Below, one piece after another: positions 1 to 8,455 of a stretch of DNA of 64,000 nt (positions are counted from its first letter, which is position 1; each line of letters begins with the position of its first letter). Below the pieces are notes generated by a model, which worked only from the letters and a program-made list of their open reading frames with translations, was not told the DNA's origin and did not search any database. The position numbers and the translations under genes were made by a program. Location: assembly GCF_027913035.1 (NCBI RefSeq), contig NZ_CP115775.1:2812501-2876500 (forward strand), in the 5' to 3' direction. This DNA is from Paracoccus albus (lineage in GTDB: Bacteria; Pseudomonadota; Alphaproteobacteria; Rhodobacterales; Rhodobacteraceae).

Positions 1-93
1 CTCGCCGCTGAGGATCCGCAAAGCTGGACCGTCCCGCCACTAATCCAGAGGTTGGCCAGCGAGGGCCGCAGGTTCCGCGACCTGAACGGCTGA
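1..93 (+). CDS. C-terminal fragment, probable 3-hydroxyacyl-CoA dehydrogenase/enoyl-CoA hydratase
   Basis: An open frame enters from the left edge and stops with TGA at 91-93, leaving 30 visible residues. The tail has an aromatic-x-Pro-Pro-Leu...Leu-Ala-x-Glu-Gly-x-x-Phe pattern like the extreme C-terminus of FadB/FadJ-type multifunctional beta-oxidation proteins. Only the end is visible, so the family call rests on this short resemblance. It runs towards the TSUP gene on the other strand, and the two stop codons are only a few bases apart. Confidence 0.45.
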   Translation, partial: LAAEDPQSWTVPPLIQRLASEGRRFRDLNG

Positions 94-97
94 CACC

Positions 98-832
98 TCA
101 GACCGATTCAGCGATAAGCATGATCGCAATGACGAAAAGCAGCGCCATGATCATCCGGTCAAAGACCTTGGCACCGGTCCGCCTGACCAGTGCGGCGCCA
201 ATCGGCATTCCCAGAAACAGCGGGATACAGGCGACGATGCTGATCAGAAAAATCTCCCACGACATGATGCCGACGCCAGCAAGCGACGGCAGTTGAACGA
301 TGGCCATGGAAGCGAAAAGGGTCGAAATCGTCGCAATGAAACGCTCCCTCGGCATATGTATCGCGTGCAGATATGTCACCGATATCGGTGCCGAAATCCC
401 CGCTGCACCCTGAAGTATCCCGGCAGCGAAGCCTGCCGGCGCCGCGATTGCGCGTGCCAGACCGTAATCCAGTGCCCAATCGGGTTTCATCAGGCGGAAC
501 GCCACATAGAACAGCGCCAGCAGTGCCACGATTATCGACAGCGTTTCAGCCGGAAGCGCGGCCAGCAGCAACGTTCCGACAAATGCGCCCGCGCCTGCAG
601 CACCGGCCAGTCGAACGACAAAGCCGGTATCGCTGATGCTGCCGCGATATTGCCAGCCCTGCCAGATGTTTGACGCCAATGCAGGTAATGCGAAGGCCGC
701 AACCGCGTAAGGAACATCAAAATAAATCGACATGATCGGTATGACCACCACGGGCGTTCCGGCCCCGATGGCACCTTTCAGGATGCCGCCCAACAGAAAG
801 GCAACCATCGTGACCAGCATGGCCTCTACCAT
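98..832 (-). CDS. TSUP (TauE/SafE) family membrane transporter
   Basis: A 244-residue, almost entirely hydrophobic protein with about seven to eight membrane segments and the glycine-rich GGILKGAIGAG-type repeat motif near residue 15. A second related motif, GFAAGILQGAAGIS, lies near residue 140, the internal duplication typical of TauE/SafE proteins. The family exports or imports small anions such as sulfite, sulfoacetate or other carboxylates or sulfonates. It is the last gene of the pob/pca-TRAP operon, 24 bp after dctM, so it may move an aromatic acid or an organic anion. The substrate cannot be read from the sequence. Confidence 0.8.
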   Translation of the reverse strand: MVEAMLVTMVAFLLGGILKGAIGAGTPVVVIPIMSIYFDVPYAVAAFALPALASNIWQGWQYRGSISDTGFVVRLAGAAGAGAFVGTLLLAALPAETLSIIVALLALFYVAFRLMKPDWALDYGLARAIAAPAGFAAGILQGAAGISAPISVTYLHAIHMPRERFIATISTLFASMAIVQLPSLAGVGIMSWEIFLISIVACIPLFLGMPIGAALVRRTGAKVFDRMIMALLFVIAIMLIAESV

Positions 833-856
833 GAAACGGCGTCCTTTTGGCGCGAC

Positions 857-2176
857 CTAGCCCAGCAATCTGACAAGGAAAAGTGAGATCCAGGGCATCG
901 TGATCAGGAAGGCAATGCGAATGAAGTCGCTGAGAAGGAAGGGCAGCACGCCGCGGAAGCTTTCGACCATCGTCACATCCTTCGCCATGCCGTTGATGAC
1001 GAAGACATTCATGCCCACGGGTGGTGTTATCAGCCCCACCTCTACCACGACCACGGCAAGAATGCCGAACCAGATCAAGGTATCCTCTCGGCTCATGCCG
1101 AAATCCAGACCCGCGATGATCGGATAGAAGATCGGCACAGTCAGCAGCAGCATGGACATGGAATCCATGACGCAGCCCATCGCCAGATAAAGAAGCAGAA
1201 TTGCCAGCAGGACAAGCATCGGGGACAGCCCACTGTCGACAATCGCCTGTGCCGCCAACATCGGAGTCTGGGTGGCCGAAAGGAAGGCGTTGAACATCTC
1301 TGCCCCCAGCATGATCAGGAAGATCATGGCCGAGGTCCGCGCCGCACCCTGAAGGCAGTCGAGCAGACCGGACAGGCGCAGCCCGCCGTGCACGACCGCA
1401 AGGACAAAGGTTCCGAATGCACCGATGGCAGCGGCCTCTGTCGGGGTGAACCAGCCGCGATACATCCCGACGATTACCAGCAGGAAAATCAGCGCAATCG
1501 ACCATGTTTCACGAATGGCGGTCAGCTTTTCGGCGCGGGTCGCACGCTCTGCTGCCGGGCCTGCATCGGGGTGACGGCGTACGAACCATGCGATGGCAAG
1601 CATATAGCCAAGCGCCGCAAGGATACCCGGCACCATCGCGGCCACGAACATGTCGCCAATGCTTTGTTCGGTCATCAGCGCATACAGTACCAGAATCACG
1701 GATGGCGGAATCAGGATGCCCAGCGTACCACCTGCCGCGACTGAGCCCGTCGACAGCGCCCCGGAATAGCCGTAGCGCCGCATCTCTGGCAGCGCGACCT
1801 GTCCCATCGTGGCCGCGGTGGCCAGCGAAGATCCGCAGATCGCACCAAATGCGGCGCTGCCCCCAATGGTCGCCATAGCCAGCCCACCCCGGCGATGGCC
1901 AAGGAAGGCGGCAGCCGCGCGATACAAGGCACGGCTCATCCCGGCATGGGTCGCAAATTCTCCCATCAGCACAAACAGCGGGATCACCGAAAGCGAATAG
2001 CTGGAGAACTGATAATATGTGTTGGTCTTGAGGTAAGCCAGCAACGGCATCGTGCCGTTCATCAGCCAATAGCCCGAAACCCCCGTCGCCAGCATCGCAA
2101 CCGCAATCGGCACGCGGAATGCCATGAGCACCAGAAGCGCGGCGAAACCCGTTAGTCCGGCGGCAATGCCCGTCAT
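857..2176 (-). CDS. TRAP transporter large permease (DctM type)
   Basis: A 439-residue integral membrane protein with about twelve hydrophobic segments and DctM motifs such as FAAICGSS-like, GTLGILIPPS and GGWFTPTEAAA-type loops. It is the sodium-coupled conducting subunit of a tripartite periplasmic transporter. The frame is open further upstream, but the start at 2176 (MTGIAAGLTG) overlaps the stop of the small permease as ATGA, which gives normal family length and translational coupling. With the P and Q genes directly upstream it forms a complete TRAP set at the end of the pca operon, which suggests an aromatic acid substrate (inference). Confidence 0.9.
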   Translation of the reverse strand: MTGIAAGLTGFAALLVLMAFRVPIAVAMLATGVSGYWLMNGTMPLLAYLKTNTYYQFSSYSLSVIPLFVLMGEFATHAGMSRALYRAAAAFLGHRRGGLAMATIGGSAAFGAICGSSLATAATMGQVALPEMRRYGYSGALSTGSVAAGGTLGILIPPSVILVLYALMTEQSIGDMFVAAMVPGILAALGYMLAIAWFVRRHPDAGPAAERATRAEKLTAIRETWSIALIFLLVIVGMYRGWFTPTEAAAIGAFGTFVLAVVHGGLRLSGLLDCLQGAARTSAMIFLIMLGAEMFNAFLSATQTPMLAAQAIVDSGLSPMLVLLAILLLYLAMGCVMDSMSMLLLTVPIFYPIIAGLDFGMSREDTLIWFGILAVVVVEVGLITPPVGMNVFVINGMAKDVTMVESFRGVLPFLLSDFIRIAFLITMPWISLFLVRLLG

Positions 2177-2709
2177 GCCCGTGCCTCTTTCAGATGTCCG
2201 ATCATGGTGAAGAAGGTGGTGATCGCAAGAACGACGAAGGCAGGCAGCATGAGCGCCGCACTGATCCAGACCGGCGCGCGCAGGACCATGGATTGTTCGC
2301 CATAGCTGCGGAACTCCACCACGCCATGCCACATACGCCACAGGATCAGCAAACCGATCAACAGGTAAATCAGATCACCGATGGCTTCGAGGAAATGATT
2401 CACCCTGTCCCCCGCCTTCATGGTGAAGAAATCGACCAGCACATTCCCGCCGGAGACCTGACACCATGGCAGGAAACAGGCGATGAGCACAGCAGAGCCC
2501 ATCTCTACCATTTCGTAGTCGCCAGGAATGGGGGCGCCGAACACACCGCGCTTTACCACGCTGGCGACGGTCATGAACATGATCGCCAGCAGAACCAGCC
2601 CGCCAAAACCCGCCAACCAGCGACACAGCGTAACCAGCCAACCCGGCACAGGAACCTTATTGGGCTGTTCTGTCAGCAGTTCGGTTTGGTTATCCGGCAC
2701 CCCCGTCAT
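2173..2709 (-). CDS. TRAP transporter small permease (DctQ type)
   Basis: A 178-residue protein with four predicted membrane helices and a cytoplasmic N-terminal stretch of about 25 residues, the usual DctQ layout. The segment around CFLPWCQVSGGNVLVDFFT is typical of the family. It lies 2 bp after the dctP stop and overlaps dctM by 4 bp, so the three subunits are co-expressed in the order P, Q, M. Family membership is clear from topology and neighbours; the substrate is inferred only from the operon. Confidence 0.88.
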   Translation of the reverse strand: MTGVPDNQTELLTEQPNKVPVPGWLVTLCRWLAGFGGLVLLAIMFMTVASVVKRGVFGAPIPGDYEMVEMGSAVLIACFLPWCQVSGGNVLVDFFTMKAGDRVNHFLEAIGDLIYLLIGLLILWRMWHGVVEFRSYGEQSMVLRAPVWISAALMLPAFVVLAITTFFTMIGHLKEARA

Positions 2710-2711
2710 TT

Positions 2712-3734
2712 TTACTGCGCCCCTGCTTCCAGCATGGCGCGGGCGTCGTCCAGCATTGCCTGGCCGTCATGTCCAGCGGAATCCATAGCCTCGACCCATG
2801 CGTCAACGACGGGCTGCGACGCCTCGCGCCACGGGCCAAGCTGGTCTTCCGGGATAACGGTAATGGTCGCACCGGCATCGACATATTTCTGCCGCTCGAC
2901 CTCCTCGGCATTGTCGAATGCAGGGCCCGCAATGGCGGCAAGCGCGGCGCCGGAATTGTCGTCGATCACCTGTTTCAGATCGTCCGGCAGCCCGTCATAT
3001 TTCGCCTTGTTCATCACAAGCGCCATGACAGAGCCCGCTATGCCGCCGTTTTCCGTACCAAGTTCGGTATGGCCCTGGGTCACATCCTCGATCCGCAGAG
3101 AACCGACAACCTCCCACGGGATGACGGCCCCGTCGATCACGCCGGTGCTCAGCGACTGCGCCACTTCCGGCACCGGCATCCCCACCGCCGTTGCGCCAAG
3201 CGCATTCAGCCCGTCGGTCATGACCCGCGACGGTGCGCGGATCTTCAGCCCGGCCAGATCCTCCAGCGAGGCGACCTGCTGGTCTGCCATGTGAAACTTG
3301 TAGGCCGAGGGCGCATGGATCAGCAGGGGATGCACGTCCTTCAGCTCGTCCCCCAGATATTTGGCCTGAAATTCCTGAAGGGCATTGGTTGTCGCGGTTG
3401 CCGTGGTCGACATGAAGGGCAGCTCGAACACCTCAGAGACAGGGAAGCGACCGGGCGTATAACCAAGCAGTGTCCAGGACACGTCTACGATGCCGTCGCG
3501 TGCCTGGTCGTATAGCTGGGGTGGTTTGCCGCCAAGCTGCATCGAGGGGTAAAGCTGCACGTCAATGCGACCGCCGGACGCCTCTTCCACCATGGTTTCC
3601 CACGGCATCAGCACATCTTTGTGCATGGGTGCGTCTGCCGACAGGAAGTGATGCACGCGGATGGTCACCTCTTGCGCGGCGACTGGCGTGGCGACGCCAA
3701 GGGCCACGATGCCTGAGATAATAAATCTTTTCAT
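2712..3734 (-). CDS. TRAP transporter substrate-binding protein (DctP family)
   Basis: A 340-residue periplasmic binding protein. Residues 1-20 form a signal peptide (MKRFIISGIVALGVATPVAA) ending in a VAAQE-type cleavage site. The body shows DctP hallmarks: a 'GGRIDVQLYPSMQLGG' stretch near residue 55 and 'LKIRAPSR', with a conserved Arg that usually binds the substrate carboxylate, near residue 165. The start overlaps the pcaB stop by 4 bp, so this transporter belongs to the protocatechuate operon and probably captures 4-hydroxybenzoate, protocatechuate or a related aromatic carboxylate (inference). Confidence 0.88.
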   Translation of the reverse strand: MKRFIISGIVALGVATPVAAQEVTIRVHHFLSADAPMHKDVLMPWETMVEEASGGRIDVQLYPSMQLGGKPPQLYDQARDGIVDVSWTLLGYTPGRFPVSEVFELPFMSTTATATTNALQEFQAKYLGDELKDVHPLLIHAPSAYKFHMADQQVASLEDLAGLKIRAPSRVMTDGLNALGATAVGMPVPEVAQSLSTGVIDGAVIPWEVVGSLRIEDVTQGHTELGTENGGIAGSVMALVMNKAKYDGLPDDLKQVIDDNSGAALAAIAGPAFDNAEEVERQKYVDAGATITVIPEDQLGPWREASQPVVDAWVEAMDSAGHDGQAMLDDARAMLEAGAQ

Positions 3735-5047
3735 TTCATTTCCTCCCTAAGTTTGTTCCCGTAATGTCCGGCGATGCGCTCTGCCTCGCCGATATTCCGC
3801 TCAGGCGTCAGAATTGTCGCCCAGTCATGTCCCGGCACCAGCGATGCCAGTGCTTCGGCCAGTGTCAGCTTGCCATCGTTCTGCATGGCGGTAAGCGCCT
3901 TGCCGACGACCTTCATAGCGTCCGTACGCGGCATCGTGCCAGCAACGACAAAGCCCGCAGCCTCTGCCATCATCATGCCACGGTCGGCGGTGAAGCTGGC
4001 GGCGATGCGCTCAGGATTGGCCCGCAAGCTCTGCGCCAGATCAAGCCCGATCCGCAGGCAGGCCGCAGCGCGTTCCAGCATATCGGGCAGCACCGCCCAT
4101 TCAATTTCCAAGGCAGAGCCGTCACGTTCATACGCATGAACCATGGCCTGATGCAGCGTGCCGACCGCACCCGCATTCAGCCGCGCCAGGGTCACCAGCG
4201 TTTCAGCCGCGACCGGGTTCGATTTCTGTGGCATGGTCGATGAGCCGCCACCCATGCCAGCCGTGACCTCGCCCAGTTCGGACTGGCCCAGAAGCACCAG
4301 ATCGGCACCTATCTTGCCCAATGCACCCGTGGTCATCGACAGCCAGCCGCCGAGTTCGGCGATCATGTCGCGCGTGCTGTGCCACGGCACATCCGGCGCA
4401 CCCAGTTCAAGTTCTTCCGCCATAGCCTGACGAAGCGCGCCTGCCTGCTGACCAAGGGCGGCTGACGTCCCGGCAGCGCCATATAGCGACACGTTCAGCA
4501 CGCGGGGAAGCATCTCATCCAGCCGCAGAAGCTGACGTGCAAGCGGTGCCCGCCAGACGGCGATTTTCGCACCAAAGGTGGTCGGCGCGGCAATCTGAAA
4601 GCGGGTATGTGCAGGCATGGGCAGCCCCGCATATTCACGAGTCTTGGCGCCCAAAGCGCGATCCACCCCATCAAGGCGCGAACGCAACAAGGCAAGCGCC
4701 TGCGAAAGCTGGATTGCCAGACCCGTATCCACGATATCCTGAGATGTCGCGCCGAAATGCACCCATCCCGCGTGCTCGCCCGCTGCCTGTTTCAGCGCAA
4801 CGACGACAGGTTGCGCCGCTATGCCCGCGCGGGCAACGCCGGGTGCAAGACTGGCCGGATCGGGGCGCAGCTCCTCTGCCGCGCGGACGATTGCCTTAGC
4901 GGCCCCGTCAGGGATGATGCCAAGCTGGCCCTGAGCGCGCGACAAGGCTGCCTCTGCCCGCAACATGGCGGCAAGGGTGGCCTCGTCCGACAGCAGCGAC
5001 GCCATTTCAGCGTCGCCAAGCAGTTCAGCGAACAGGGCAGTTACCAT
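3731..5047 (-). CDS. pcaB: 3-carboxy-cis,cis-muconate cycloisomerase
   Basis: A 438-residue member of the fumarase/aspartase superfamily carrying the signature GSSTMPQKSNPV near residue 270 and the 'HFGATSQDIVDTG' region near residue 100. It converts 3-carboxy-cis,cis-muconate, the ring-cleavage product of PcaGH, to 4-carboxymuconolactone in the beta-ketoadipate pathway. It starts 1 bp after the BKACE stop and overlaps dctP by 4 bp. Position within the pca operon separates it from adenylosuccinate lyase and argininosuccinate lyase relatives. Confidence 0.93.
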   Translation of the reverse strand: MVTALFAELLGDAEMASLLSDEATLAAMLRAEAALSRAQGQLGIIPDGAAKAIVRAAEELRPDPASLAPGVARAGIAAQPVVVALKQAAGEHAGWVHFGATSQDIVDTGLAIQLSQALALLRSRLDGVDRALGAKTREYAGLPMPAHTRFQIAAPTTFGAKIAVWRAPLARQLLRLDEMLPRVLNVSLYGAAGTSAALGQQAGALRQAMAEELELGAPDVPWHSTRDMIAELGGWLSMTTGALGKIGADLVLLGQSELGEVTAGMGGGSSTMPQKSNPVAAETLVTLARLNAGAVGTLHQAMVHAYERDGSALEIEWAVLPDMLERAAACLRIGLDLAQSLRANPERIAASFTADRGMMMAEAAGFVVAGTMPRTDAMKVVGKALTAMQNDGKLTLAEALASLVPGHDWATILTPERNIGEAERIAGHYGNKLREEMK

Positions 5048-5048
5048 A

Positions 5049-5888
5049 TCAGGCAGCCCTTAGCCCAAGTATCTGCCGGGCCTGTTGATAGCTGGCGACG
5101 GGCCTTTCGTATTTTTCGCAAAGCTCCACCGCGCGCGCCACAAGTGCCGCATTTGAAGGGGCCAGTTTGTCCTTGTCCAGTCGGACGTTATCCTCCAGCC
5201 CGGTACGTGCGTGGCCGCCTGCGGAAATCGCCCATTCATTCAGAACGATCTGATTGCGGCCAATGCCTGCGGCGCACCATGCGACATCATCGCCGAACAG
5301 ACGCTTTACGGTGTGAATGTAGTAATCGAACACGTCGCGGTCGACCGGCATTGCATTCTTCACACCCATGACGAACTGGACATATGGCGTATCCTTGATC
5401 TGCCCCGCCTTATGCATCGCTGCTGCTTGCAGGATATGGGACAGATCGAAGGCCTCGATCTCTGGCTTCACATCGTATTTCAGCATTTCAGAGGCCAGCC
5501 ACTCGACCAGATCCGGCGGGTTTTCATAAACCCGCGTCGGGAAATTGTTCGATCCCACCGACAAGCTGGCCATATCCGGTGACAACGGCAGCATACCGCC
5601 GCGTGCATTGCCGGCCCCGGAACGCCCGCCCGTCGAAAGCTGGACGATCATGCCCGGACAGTGCTTTTCGATCCCCTCTTTCAGCGCCGCAAAGCGCTCG
5701 GGGTCGCTGGTTGGCTTGCCTTCATCGTCGCGGACATGGCAATGCGCGATGGTAGCCCCCGCCTCGAAGGATTCCTGAACGGATTCTACTTGCTCGGCCA
5801 CGATGATTGGCACGGCAGGGTTGTTTTCCTTGGTTGGGAGTGAGCCGGTAATGGCCACGCATATGATACAGGGTTTATTCTCAGACAT
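5049..5888 (-). CDS. BKACE family beta-keto acid cleavage enzyme (DUF849)
   Basis: A 279-residue TIM-barrel protein of the 3-keto-5-aminohexanoate cleavage family. 'AHCHVRDDEGKPTSD' near residue 45 supplies the HxH metal-binding pair, followed by 'VQLSTGGRSGAG'. The start at 5888 (MSENKPCIICVAITGS) is chosen because it overlaps the pcaG stop by 8 bp; the frame is open further upstream but only over pcaG. The family condenses a beta-keto acid with acetyl-CoA to give acetoacetate and a shorter acyl-CoA. Lying between pcaG and pcaB, its likely substrate is 3-oxoadipate, giving succinyl-CoA plus acetoacetate and replacing PcaIJ and PcaF, neither of which is in this operon (inference). Confidence 0.85.
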   Translation of the reverse strand: MSENKPCIICVAITGSLPTKENNPAVPIIVAEQVESVQESFEAGATIAHCHVRDDEGKPTSDPERFAALKEGIEKHCPGMIVQLSTGGRSGAGNARGGMLPLSPDMASLSVGSNNFPTRVYENPPDLVEWLASEMLKYDVKPEIEAFDLSHILQAAAMHKAGQIKDTPYVQFVMGVKNAMPVDRDVFDYYIHTVKRLFGDDVAWCAAGIGRNQIVLNEWAISAGGHARTGLEDNVRLDKDKLAPSNAALVARAVELCEKYERPVASYQQARQILGLRAA

Positions 5889-6573
5889 CGAAGAAGACCG
5901 TCTCATTGTCGCCTTGCAGGCGGATTTCGAACCGATAGAGGGGGACACCGTCGCGCTCCCCTTGCCGTTTTGCAAGTAGCGTGGCGCGGCGGTTTTCCCA
6001 TTCGATCAGGTTGAGGACAGGGTCTTCAACATTGGCCTGTTCCTCATCGGCAAAATACATGCGCGTGTTAAGGCCGATATTGATGCCACGCGAAACGATC
6101 CAAAGGCTGATATGCGGAGCCATTGGCGCGTGGCTTTCCATCCGGCCCTGCCAGTCGGGATTGCTTGCCGCGACTTTTTCGGACACGCCCGAGCCCAGCT
6201 TGACGCGCGGACGCACCTTGCCGGGCTTCACCGTGTCAAAACCCCATTCCCCGGTTTCGAAATCGGTGATGATCCGGCCCCAGCCACGAAAGCCATCCTC
6301 AACCTCGCCACCGCCTTCTGGATGGGCATAGATCCCTTCGGAGTTTGCCTGCCAAGCCTCAAGCAGCACGTCCTTGACCGGACTGCCCATGCCGTCGATC
6401 ACCACACCTTCGACCCGAATGCGTTCACCCTTTGCATTCGGTCCGGCAATGTCATGACCCAGTTCTTCGCGGTAAATATCAAAACCCGCGGCCCCCGGCG
6501 CAAGGCCGATATGGACGTAAGGTCCTGCGGTTTGCGAGGGCGTTTCTTTCAGATAGTCAAGCTGCTGCTTCAT
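5881..6573 (-). CDS. pcaG: Protocatechuate 3,4-dioxygenase alpha subunit
   Basis: A 230-residue intradiol dioxygenase subunit with the diagnostic N-terminal 'TPSQTAGPYVHIGLAP' at about residues 11-26 and 'LLEAWQANSEG' near residue 70. With PcaH it cleaves protocatechuate to 3-carboxy-cis,cis-muconate; the alpha subunit shapes the active site while iron is held by beta. It starts 1 bp after the pcaH stop and is followed by an 8-bp overlap with the BKACE gene. Confidence 0.95.
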   Translation of the reverse strand: MKQQLDYLKETPSQTAGPYVHIGLAPGAAGFDIYREELGHDIAGPNAKGERIRVEGVVIDGMGSPVKDVLLEAWQANSEGIYAHPEGGGEVEDGFRGWGRIITDFETGEWGFDTVKPGKVRPRVKLGSGVSEKVAASNPDWQGRMESHAPMAPHISLWIVSRGINIGLNTRMYFADEEQANVEDPVLNLIEWENRRATLLAKRQGERDGVPLYRFEIRLQGDNETVFFDV

Positions 6574-6574
6574 C

Positions 6575-7297
6575 TCAGTTCCCCTCCAGCCGGTTCTCGA
6601 ACAGGGTGGATCGCCGTCCGCGCAGGACGATGTCGAACTTGTAGGCGATACAATCCAGCGGAACAGAGGCGTTCATGTCCAGCCGCGCGATCAACTGTTC
6701 GATGGCGTCGGGGTCCGGGATGGTTGCCACAATCGGGCAAAGCGGAATCAGCGGGTCGCCTTCGAAATAAAGCTGCGTAATCAGCCGCTGGCTGAAGCTG
6801 GAGCCAAAGACAGAGACATGGATATGCGCCGGTCGCCAGTTATTCACCCAGTTCCGCCACGGATAGGCGCCGGGCTTGATGGTGCGGAAGTAGTAATAGC
6901 CGTTCTCATCCGTGATCGTCCGCCCGCAGCCGCCGAAGTTCGGGTCAAGCGCACCCAGATAAGTGTCCTTCTTGTGCCGATAACGGCCCGAGGCATTCGC
7001 CTGCCATATTTCGACCAGCGTATTCGTCACCGGCCGGGCATTTTCGTCCAGCACACGACCATGAACGATGATGCGTTCGCCGACCGGGTCCTGATCCTTG
7101 GCGTAATTCTTGATCAGGTCATTGTCGATCGGGTCTATATCGTTGTGGCCAAAGACCGGGCCAGTAATTTCTGAAACGGATTGCTGCAGCGAAATCATGC
7201 TATATCGCGGGCTGCGTGCAACCGAGGTCTTGTAATCAGGCGTATGTGCCGGAGGCTGACGGGTGCGGTCGCGCTGATAATACTCTGCCGGCTTCAT
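6575..7297 (-). CDS. pcaH: Protocatechuate 3,4-dioxygenase beta subunit
   Basis: A 240-residue catalytic subunit. It contains the intradiol dioxygenase signature around residues 78-105 ('[19 protein letters not shown]', then '[10 protein letters not shown]') and the Tyr/His ligands of the non-haem Fe(III) in '[13 protein letters not shown]' and '[11 protein letters not shown]'. It overlaps pcaC by 4 bp (ATGA) and is followed immediately by pcaG. Order and lengths match known pcaHG pairs. Confidence 0.95.
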   Translation of the reverse strand: MKPAEYYQRDRTRQPPAHTPDYKTSVARSPRYSMISLQQSVSEITGPVFGHNDIDPIDNDLIKNYAKDQDPVGERIIVHGRVLDENARPVTNTLVEIWQANASGRYRHKKDTYLGALDPNFGGCGRTITDENGYYYFRTIKPGAYPWRNWVNNWRPAHIHVSVFGSSFSQRLITQLYFEGDPLIPLCPIVATIPDPDAIEQLIARLDMNASVPLDCIAYKFDIVLRGRRSTLFENRLEGN

Positions 7298-7674
7298 TGG
7301 CTACCCTCCATCTCGGCGTAGGTTTGCTTTGCCAGTTTCAGTGCATGGTTCGCGCGTGGGACCCCTGCATAAATCGCGACGTGCTGGAACGCTTCAAGCA
7401 CGTCGCGCTTGCTTGCCCCGGTCCGCGAGGTGGCACGAATATGCATGGGAATTTCTTCGAAGTTTCCAGTCGCGGCCAGCAGCGCCAGCGTCAGCATTGA
7501 CCTTTCGCGGCGGCTTATCCCATCTGACGCCCACACATTGCCCCAGGCGCCTTCGGTAATCAGGGTCTGAAAGGCATCGTCGAACTCGGTCCTATCGGCC
7601 TCGGCCCGGTCGACATGGGTATCGCCCAAGACCTCTCGGCGGACCTTCATGCCGATGTCATAGCGCTCAGACAT
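7294..7674 (-). CDS. pcaC: 4-carboxymuconolactone decarboxylase
   Basis: A 126-residue AhpD-like all-helical protein, the normal PcaC length. It decarboxylates 4-carboxymuconolactone to 3-oxoadipate enol-lactone. The segment '[19 protein letters not shown]' near residue 77 carries the conserved His, and '[18 protein letters not shown]' follows. It overlaps pcaD by 8 bp and pcaH by 4 bp. It is a stand-alone enzyme, not fused to PcaD as in some other lineages. Confidence 0.93.
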   Translation of the reverse strand: MSERYDIGMKVRREVLGDTHVDRAEADRTEFDDAFQTLITEGAWGNVWASDGISRRERSMLTLALLAATGNFEEIPMHIRATSRTGASKRDVLEAFQHVAIYAGVPRANHALKLAKQTYAEMEGSQ

Positions 7675-8455
7675 GGCCGACCTCTTGCAGGAATGCGCTT
7701 AGGATTCGTGCATATTCGGGTGCCGCCTCGACGCAGGGCAGGTGGCCAGCACCGTCGATTTCTGCGTAGCGCGCACCGGGGATCAGCTTGCCCGACGCCT
7801 GAACAAGTTCCGGCGGCGTGGAACCGTCCAGGCCACCCGCAATCATCTGCACGGGCAGAGACAGCGCCGGAACATCCTTGCGAAGATCGGCCCCCGCGAT
7901 TGCCTGACAGCAGGCGATATAGCCATCGGCGGGCTGGCGTTCCAACATGCGCTGCCACAGCGCAAGCTCTGGCGTGGCGCGGAATTCAGGCGAGAACCAG
8001 CGTTCCATCGTCGGTGCCGCGACGACGGACAAGCCGCCCTCGCGGATCGCGTCCACCCGGTCATTCCACATCTGATCCGTGCCGATTTTTGCCGCGCTGT
8101 TAGAGACGACAAGCGACTTCAGCAAATCCGGACGCCGCAACGCAAGGCTTTGCCCGATCAGCCCGCCGATGGACAGCCCGACAAAAACCACATCCTTCAG
8201 CCCCAACCCCTCGATCAACCCGGCGGCATCATCGGCCAGTTGCTCGACCGTATAGGGACCGGTGGGAGCGGCGCTCAGCCCGTGACCGCGCTTGTCGTAT
8301 CGCACCAGACGCAGGCCATCCGGCAGCAGTGGCAGCAACGCGTCCCAGAGCCGCAAATCCGTGCCGAGGGAGTTGGAAAAGACCACCGCTTTGCCATCCC
8401 GCGGTCCATGATCAGTATAATGCAACCCGATCCCGTTCGTGTCGATTGTCAGCAT
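7667..8455 (-). CDS. pcaD: 3-oxoadipate enol-lactonase
   Basis: A 262-residue alpha/beta hydrolase. The nucleophile elbow 'FVGLSIGGLIGQSLALR' near residue 92 gives the catalytic Ser, and the C-terminal 'AGHLPCVEAAPEYA' gives the catalytic His. It opens the enol-lactone to 3-oxoadipate. The start shares one base with the pobA stop, so the first two genes of the operon are translationally coupled. Confidence 0.93.
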   Translation of the reverse strand: MLTIDTNGIGLHYTDHGPRDGKAVVFSNSLGTDLRLWDALLPLLPDGLRLVRYDKRGHGLSAAPTGPYTVEQLADDAAGLIEGLGLKDVVFVGLSIGGLIGQSLALRRPDLLKSLVVSNSAAKIGTDQMWNDRVDAIREGGLSVVAAPTMERWFSPEFRATPELALWQRMLERQPADGYIACCQAIAGADLRKDVPALSLPVQMIAGGLDGSTPPELVQASGKLIPGARYAEIDGAGHLPCVEAAPEYARILSAFLQEVGHV

